Shown: in pieces, positions 58,526 to 64,000 of the stretch | Position numbering within the stretch: the stretch's first letter is position 1 | How the letters are laid out: every line of letters starts with the position of its first letter | DNA from: Corinectria fuckeliana | Lineage: Eukaryota > Ascomycota > Sordariomycetes > Hypocreales > Nectriaceae | Length of the DNA stretch: 64,000 nt | Direction: 5' to 3' | NCBI GenBank assembly: GCA_019137255.1 | Contig: WPDH01000013.1 | Span: 372,001 to 436,000, forward strand | Translations under genes and position numbers: made by a program | The notes under the pieces: generated by a model | The model's input: only the letters and a program-made list of their open reading frames with translations | Told to the model about the DNA's origin: nothing | Databases searched by the model: none

Positions 58526-58550
58526 TCAACCTCAACCTCAACCTCAATCT
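58526..58550. repeat. tandem AACCTC hexanucleotide repeat
   Basis: About four units of AACCTC on the plus strand, preceded by three degenerate CGTCAGCC units at about 58489-58512. Confidence 0.8.
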
Positions 58551-60119
58551 GGCATCAACCTCAGAGACGTACTATGTAACTATTCGTAAGGGACCGCCGC
58601 AGCGTTGGCCGTCGATGTTGATGGGTTGATGTGGTGTTGATGGGCCGACCTCGGCACTTTGCTATGGTAGCAGGGTATACTATGTAGCAGAAGAAATTGT
58701 CCGAACCCTGAGCTGCCGGTGAAAAGCCGTGCTTGTTTCTCTTGATGCGTCTTGTTGATATCTCCTAAGTCATGCAGGAGCATCCTGCTAGAACGTCGCT
58801 GCAGTGGTCCCGAGTCGCGTTCCCTGTCGGCAGGGGCTTCAAACTGCATACCTTACATAAGTAAGTAGTAGTAGTAGTACCCAAGTAGTACTTAGTACTA
58901 CCAGCAGATACTTGGTAGGTACATAGGAGGTGCTCCCCATGCCTGGGATCGACGTGCCCCCATGGAGCCCTGGGTTGCACAGGTAGCCATCTGGACAATG
59001 ACTCAAGCTAATGATAGATGGACAATAATACTGGGAATAATGAACGATGGGCCATGGATCATGGAAGAAGGAGCACAACACACGCGCATGCACACAGACT
59101 ACACTTCTGCACTTTCTGCATTCTGCAATGCGCGCTGCACCGCTGAGTAGATTAGGGCACTTGCTTCTATTGTGTGTGGTCTCCGTCGAGCGGCCGCTGA
59201 CTCCGCCTGACAGGGCAAATCTGATGGATCCGGTGCCTGGTCTAGATAGGGGGTGCAAATTCCGGCCTTCGTTCAGGGCCGTCCGTCCGTCCAGCCCTCC
59301 CTCCCTCTCTCCCACCTTTGTCCAGCATCAATAGAGCAAGAGGTGTAATAACAAGGCACAATTCTGTATGGTCTCGGGTAATCTTTTTTTTTATAAATAT
59401 GTGAACCAAGTATGTATTGTCTCTTTGTAGACGAAAGTTAGTGGTAGATACTACTTAGTTCTCCAAGTTGAGCGCTTCTCTAAACGCATCCAATCCACCT
59501 CACTCATCACCTCCATCCGCACCGAGTGGACGAGTCTTCTCCAGGCCGGACGTCCCCTTCCATTTCTGTTCGAGGTTTAATTTCGCCTCCCCGATATAGC
59601 GTCCTAATCCCGCCTGTAAACCCCCAAGCGAGACTAGGACAGGGAAGAAACCGCGACGGGACCTGCGTACCCGAGGGTAACAGGGCATCTACACGTTAGT
59701 ACGGAGTGCCTGCCTTAGGGCCATCAGGAACCCTGAGCAGCCCTCGCATCATTATTCAGGAGTCTTCCTCGCTATCCTCGCACCTCACACGCCACTGAAC
59801 CCCCCCCCCTCCTTCCCTCCCCCGAAGTATAGTGGGGCCAGCCCTCCAAACCTCGTGCCAGCCCAGTTGCCCAGGGCCCGGTTCCCCCCCCCCAAAATGC
59901 GCCCCAAGTTCCCTCGCCTCCCGCAAACTGCAACCGCGACCCATGGATCCCAGGCCGCATCCGCATTCGTCCCATCTCCAGCGTCCGGGCAGAGGTCGGC
60001 TCAACCACCACCTTCACATCCACCACCACCATTGCCTCGTCTGCTCGTCTTCTGAGACAACCTCGTCGGAACTAGGTTCGCCGACCATTCGCGACTGACC
60101 GCATGTGAACCACCTGCAG

Positions 60120-60158
60120 TCTGCAGTCCACTGTCCGCTGTCCGCTGTCCGCCTGTCC
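60120..60158. repeat. tandem TGTCCGC heptamer repeat
   Basis: Four to five near-perfect TGTCCGC units in the presumed promoter or leader of the PH-domain gene, preceded by a duplicated CTGCAGT. Confidence 0.75.
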
Positions 60159-60410
60159 GCCATTCCTGGACCCCGTTTCAGATTCAACCTTGGAGGCGGC
60201 GTTACAACAGGCCTGTCACCATCATCATCGTCGCTAACCAACACCACTACCACTACGCCCACCCGCTACAAACATCACTGTCGCTGCCTTAATAATTAGT
60301 TTCCACTACTCACTCTTCCCTTTCTATTTCTTGCGAATAGCTCTTTTTTTGCTGCTTCATTGCGTTTCTTTGTCCCTTCGCGCCGTCTTGGGTCCTCTTC
60401 CACCCATTAC

Positions 60411-60416
60411 CACGTG
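60411..60416. promoter_or_regulatory. CACGTG box upstream of the PH-domain gene
   Basis: E-box core in TTACCACGTGTTAC, 97 bp upstream of the ATG at 60513. Confidence 0.4.
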
Positions 60417-60512
60417 TTACCTCATGATGCGACTTTGATCTTCACTTACTCCTCGCTTTCCCTTTCCTTCCCTCTCCCTCTTCGGTATCGAACACTTCGC
60501 CTTGTGCCTACC

Positions 60513-62555
60513 ATGGAGAGCCTCGATGGGATGCTCATGGTCCCCCCAGACCGAGGCCAGATCCTAGGCAGGGCTGTTTGGAAGGTATGTCTTTTGGTCG
60601 GCTCCTAGACTGGTTTGGATTGAAAACAGTTCCCCTGACATCAATGCTCCGCTAGATGCGATATGTGGTCGTTGGGAGGCGTGTTTCCTCGACTGGCCAA
60701 CAGGGCAATTCGAGTCCCAGCTACTCGCATTTGGTCACAAGTAGCCGAAATAATAGCCTAACCCCAAAGCCCATTGTAAAGGCAACCACCGACGAAAGTT
60801 GCCTCCTGATCTATAAACACAAGGTGTGTTGACTCGAGTCTAGCTCTTCCGGCCAACCCCGAAGTTTTCCCCAAGACAGGCACTGATCAAACCTAACCTC
60901 AGGAGGATACCGAACCGAGCCAACAATGGCCCCTCAGCTGTATCACCGACTGCCAGGTCCAAATGGTCGCCCACCGCAAGCAAGGCCCCGTTCTCCCGAC
61001 TCTCATTATTACCATGTCCGACAAGGAGCGAAAACGACGTTCAAGCCGGGCAGCCGGGCTTATTTCCTCGAGCAAGGAGACCAGCGCTAATACCATGTGG
61101 TTCCGTACGCCTCAGGATGACCATCACCCGAGTCTGCATGAATGGGCGCGCTTCATCATGTCCAAGAAGTCACCTATGAGTCCCGATAGCCCCATGTCCC
61201 CCCAATTTACCAACCCCTTTGCGCCACGATCTCGCGATCAGTCCGACTACTTTTCGCGCCCAACGAGTGGTAACCAACCCGGTCGATCCGATACTCGCGC
61301 CCTCCAGCACAAGAGCTCAGCAAATACACACTCCACTGGGCCTCGCGAAAGGCCCCTCACATTCAGCTCGGAGTCTCCTAGTCTGCGGTCCAAGAGGAGT
61401 GACGTTTCCTCGCCCTCGAGCTCGAACTATCCCCTCCAGAACATGGCGTACCCGATTCCTGGTCAGCACTATACTACCGTGCTCCCCACCGACCTCCCTT
61501 CTCCCATTAACACGACAGGCGACTACCAGGGAGAGTTCATTGAAGGATGGACGGCTGCTCAGGGGAGGTCTTCAACAATGAGCTCGCCCATCCGCGGGCG
61601 AGACAGCATCAGCTCGCAGACCCCGCAACCCTCAATCACGGCGACTGATTCAAGCTCACCCCCAGGTCCTCGTGAAACCATCCTTGATAGAGCCTTCCAA
61701 TTAAGGTGTATTCCAGGGACTGAACAAGATATCCCCGGGGAAGAGAAATTGAGCTCGTTGGCGCGATTCGAGGCGCTGATGCGCGAGGCTGACCAAAGGC
61801 GAAAGCAGAGGGAGGCCGCCGAACGAGCGCAGCTGATGGCAATACGCAGCACTTTTGAGGCGTCTGATAGCTCGGATGAGGCCCAGGACCGGGGGGACTC
61901 GGATGATTCAGATGAGGACGCATATGGTCGTATCCCAGAACGACGTGGCCCAGCATTAATCCCCCCCACAACACAACGCGCCTTGCAGTTTATCGCTGGT
62001 AGACGAGAGCCCGCGCAGCCTCAGAGTCCCGTCAGCCCACCAGCAGCCTCCAGGAGCCGGACCAATACGAGAGTTGAACCTGCACCTGTAACCAACCTAG
62101 TTCCACCTATGCGCCCACACACTGCCAACGCCAGAAGCCGACCCAATCCGTCACAAAGGATACAGAGCAGCTCTCAGCTAGCAGCGGCCATGGCCAACGT
62201 GGACATATCGACCTCATCCAACAAGCCTTCGGCCAAGGCTTCCGAAGAAGGCACCCCGCGCCCCAATGGAGACAAGCGACTGTCCATCTCCAGCACCAAA
62301 AGGTTGAGTTTCACCGAGTTTACCAAGAGGCTCTCTAGCACCAGCAGCTTACTGCTAGTCCAGACGAACGCTAGCGGGGGGAGCAGCCGAGGAAGCAGCG
62401 AGATTGATGTCCAGCCCTCGTCCGTACCCCGTGGAACGTTGAACCCACGAGGAACCGGGCTGCCTCCCCGAGACCGAGCACGGGACGAACACGATAGGAG
62501 ATGCGGATGGCGCAATAGCGTCGGTGTCATTGGCACCGAGGGCGGCTTTCTTTGA
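60513..62555 (+). CDS. PH-domain protein with disordered Ser-rich tail
   Basis: Likely a membrane- or cortex-associated adaptor; precise role not recognised. Exons 60513-60584, 60656-60823 and 60903-62555; introns 60585-60655 (GTATGT..GCTAG) and 60824-60902 (GTGTGT..CTAAC..CTCAG). All phases are zero; 630 residues. The first 165 residues read as one pleckstrin-homology fold: GRAVWKMRYVVVGRR, CLLIYKHKEDTEPSQQWPLS, VLPTLIITMSDKERKRRSS, then the closing helix HHPSLHEWARFIMSKK with the conserved Trp. The long third-exon frame alone hides the first half of this domain. After it come long S/P/R-rich stretches, a short charged helix (ALMREADQRRKQREAAERAQ), an acidic patch (DSSDEAQDRGDSDDSDEDAY) and the terminal GWRNSVGVIGTEGGFL. 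That end looks conserved rather than random. Confidence 0.82.
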
Positions 62556-63379
62556 ACGACTCCCGTGGAATTAAAAGGCAGGGAAGCCTTTTCCGACCGA
62601 CCTTCGCCCAAATCTTCTTCACCATGCACACCCGGAGCTACTGATTTCTTTCCTTTATGTTGCGTGCATTCATATAGGGCAACGACAACGGCAAATGGAG
62701 CGGCTTTGAATGTTTTGAACGATTTTGATACCAGATGATGTCCCGCCATCATGATGCTTACGATGCGGCGGAGAGGGCTTGCTGGACAGCCAGGCCTTGG
62801 CGTTTTTGATTGATATTGGACAACCCCTACTACCTAAGCACTTGAACGACCTTTGCGAGCGGATGGTGGCCGCAGGCTTGGTAATGGGCCCGTTGAAACA
62901 GGAGGGAAGATAATGTAACGAAGCTAGAACGAGGTTTCATGTCTAGCGGCACCACGAATAAAATACATGATCTTCTGTATGCCTTTGGGGGAAAAAAGAC
63001 TGTGGAGCGATTCGTGGCATTTGCTACGACGATGGAGACCTAGATGTAAATATTAATCGAGGTTGACACACGAGTACTCGTGATTTGCATAGCAACGATT
63101 GCTTGGCAAGTGTAAAATTTTTGGTATATTCTCAACGGGGCAATATTTCCCTCCCGTTTCTCTTCTTTCCAGTGATCTTTGCATATTAATGCAGCGCACT
63201 TTGCTTTTCGTTCTTTCTTCATTCATCTTCTGATTCAAGATGCCCTGTCCACCCTTCCGTCCACCCATCAATACATAGACTCGGCTTTCCCCCTCCCTCA
63301 CTCCTGGTATCCTTATCAACCCCTGTCTTGGCTTCCCGCTCGGCAGCAGTGTCATCTCTCCTCGAAGGCGTGGGGTGGC
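62556..63379. other. convergent spacer PH-domain gene / CSE1
   Basis: 824 bp between two 3' ends; AT-richer. Only short frames, likely the two 3' UTRs. Confidence 0.5.
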
Positions 63380-64000
63380 TCATCGAATATACTTGACGAT
63401 GGCCTCCTGTTCCTCGGGGCTAAGACGCTGGCTTATGAAGCCCTCAATGGCGCCACCATGTCGCTGGTTGGCAGCGACCATGTACTCCTTGACCCATTTG
63501 GTAACGTCGAGGACCTCGGGGAAATCATCTCGAACAAGGGCCTTGCAAGTGTTCAGCGCGGTAAAGGACATGCCGAAGCCGATGTCGTCAACGTCTGCTT
63601 CGGCGACAATTTCGTCTCCGGAACCGGCAGCCACGGTGGGTGGATTGGCCAGGAGGGAAAGCAAGATGCGACAGCTGTTAGCCCAGCCCTTCATGAACTT
63701 CTGACCGAAGGCTTGCGAGTCGCACAAGGTCTTAGTCAGTGACACGACCGCCACCTTGCGGTCCACAGGGCGAGCTAGCTTCTCTGTCTCAGCCAGAACG
63801 AAGGCCGGGTACACCTTCGTGAAAACACCCGCCTCGACTTGATCCGACTGCTGGATAAAATAATCGGCGCCGAACCCAGCATCAGATCTAGCAGACACGA
63901 GATGGTAAAATCTGACGAAGCGCAGCTTGAACGAATCCGCAGGAGCGCCCTGCAACTTGGTGTAAAGGAGCCGGAGGATGGTACCGAAGTAGGGTTCCAC
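63380..64000 (-). CDS. CSE1: exportin-2 / importin-alpha re-exporter Cse1, C-terminal part
   Basis: Karyopherin that returns importin alpha to the cytoplasm with RanGTP. Only the last 206 codons lie in the window; the gene continues past the right edge. The stop is TGA at 63382-63380. The fragment is all-helical HEAT-type sequence: LRFVRFYHLVSARSDAGFGA, YFIQQSDQVEAGVFTKVY, KVAVVSLTKTLCDS, then the C-terminal arch ending LSPEEQEAIVKYIR. That order (RFYHL, then VFxxVYPxF, DRKVAVVSLTKTL) is characteristic of the Cse1/CAS C-terminus. No intron seen in this part. Confidence 0.9.
   Translation of the reverse strand: MEPYFGTILRLLYTKLQGAPADSFKLRFVRFYHLVSARSDAGFGADYFIQQSDQVEAGVFTKVYPAFVLAETEKLARPVDRKVAVVSLTKTLCDSQAFGQKFMKGWANSCRILLSLLANPPTVAAGSGDEIVAEADVDDIGFGMSFTALNTCKALVRDDFPEVLDVTKWVKEYMVAANQRHGGAIEGFISQRLSPEEQEAIVKYIR

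Larger units (their letters stand above)
53168..60512. other. 7.3 kb region without a supported gene
   Basis: The largest gap. Many short frames on both strands (longest 212 codons, minus, 57272-56634), with compositions unlike proteins and no family resemblance. Rich in short palindromes with TAC..GTA ends (examples at 53621-53642, 54757-54792, 54938-54963, 55302-55311, 57082-57099, 57720-57740, 57928-57944). Tandem AACCTC units lie at about 58526-58550 and TGTCCGC units near 60120-60158. A G-run is at about 56971-56982. The last 800 bases are pyrimidine-rich and probably the promoter and leader of the PH-domain gene. No RNA gene or transposon recognised. Confidence 0.5.

Noticed and set aside
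1..64000. tRNA, 5S rRNA or CRISPR array
   Set aside because: I looked for T-loop GTTCGA-type signals with matching stems and for regularly spaced direct repeats and found none that hold up; by eye only.
1..64000. secondary-metabolite or other accessory gene cluster around the Zn2Cys6 factor
   Set aside because: Neighbours are Vps1 and Gid7-type housekeeping genes; no synthase, oxidase or transporter set.

Overview
The window is nuclear DNA of a filamentous ascomycete. Most genes carry short introns (about 49-194 nt) with GT..AG ends and CTAAC/CTGAC-type branch points, and several proteins are typical of moulds (NADP-glutamate dehydrogenase, Zn2Cys6 regulator, Dsc1/Tul1-type RING ligase). Protein style and intron habit suggest Sordariomycetes, perhaps Hypocreales, but no marker here fixes the genus. 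I found no rRNA, tRNA, CRISPR, recognisable transposon or secondary-metabolite cluster. Most identified genes are housekeeping. Exon models were built by hand from splice signals, reading phase and family conservation.

Layout. 0-15.6 kb: 3' part of an aromatic-type aminotransferase (+); ribosomal protein L4 (-); a large disordered Cys-motif protein (-); Pga2-like protein (-); mitochondrial EF-Tu (+); ribosomal protein S29 (-) divergent from a two-thioredoxin-domain PDI of the TigA/ERp38 type (+); HSBP1-like coiled-coil protein (-). 16-24 kb: Dsc1/Tul1 RING ligase (+); a very GC-rich peroxisomal alpha-methylacyl-CoA racemase (-); an isolated protein-kinase C-lobe (+); NADP-GDH (-). 24-27.6 kb: no gene seen. 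27.6-38.5 kb: DNA polymerase delta catalytic subunit (-), a small hypothetical (-), rhomboid protease (-), a two-helix membrane protein (-). 38.5-42.7 kb: no gene seen. 42.7-53.2 kb: Zn2Cys6 factor (+), dynamin-like Vps1 (-), Gid7/WDR26-type WD40 protein (+). 53.2-60.5 kb: 7.3 kb with no supported gene but many short TAC..GTA palindromes. 60.5-64 kb: PH-domain protein (+), then the C-terminal part of Cse1/exportin-2 (-), cut by the window edge.

The genes do not form one pathway. They serve translation (RPL4, RPS29, mitochondrial EF-Tu), replication (Pol3), secretion and ER/Golgi quality control (TigA-type PDI, Pga2, Dsc1, rhomboid, Vps1), regulated proteolysis (Gid7), nitrogen assimilation (GDH) and lipid catabolism (racemase). 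Two unifying signals are non-coding. CACGTG boxes lie about 100-450 bp upstream of many of the housekeeping genes. A family of short palindromes with TAC..GTA ends is scattered through the spacers and densest at 53-59 kb. I see no clear new multi-gene system; the most interesting items are those palindromes, the kinase fragment, the in-frame poly-C intron of the racemase, and several gene ends that a simple ORF reading would get wrong.
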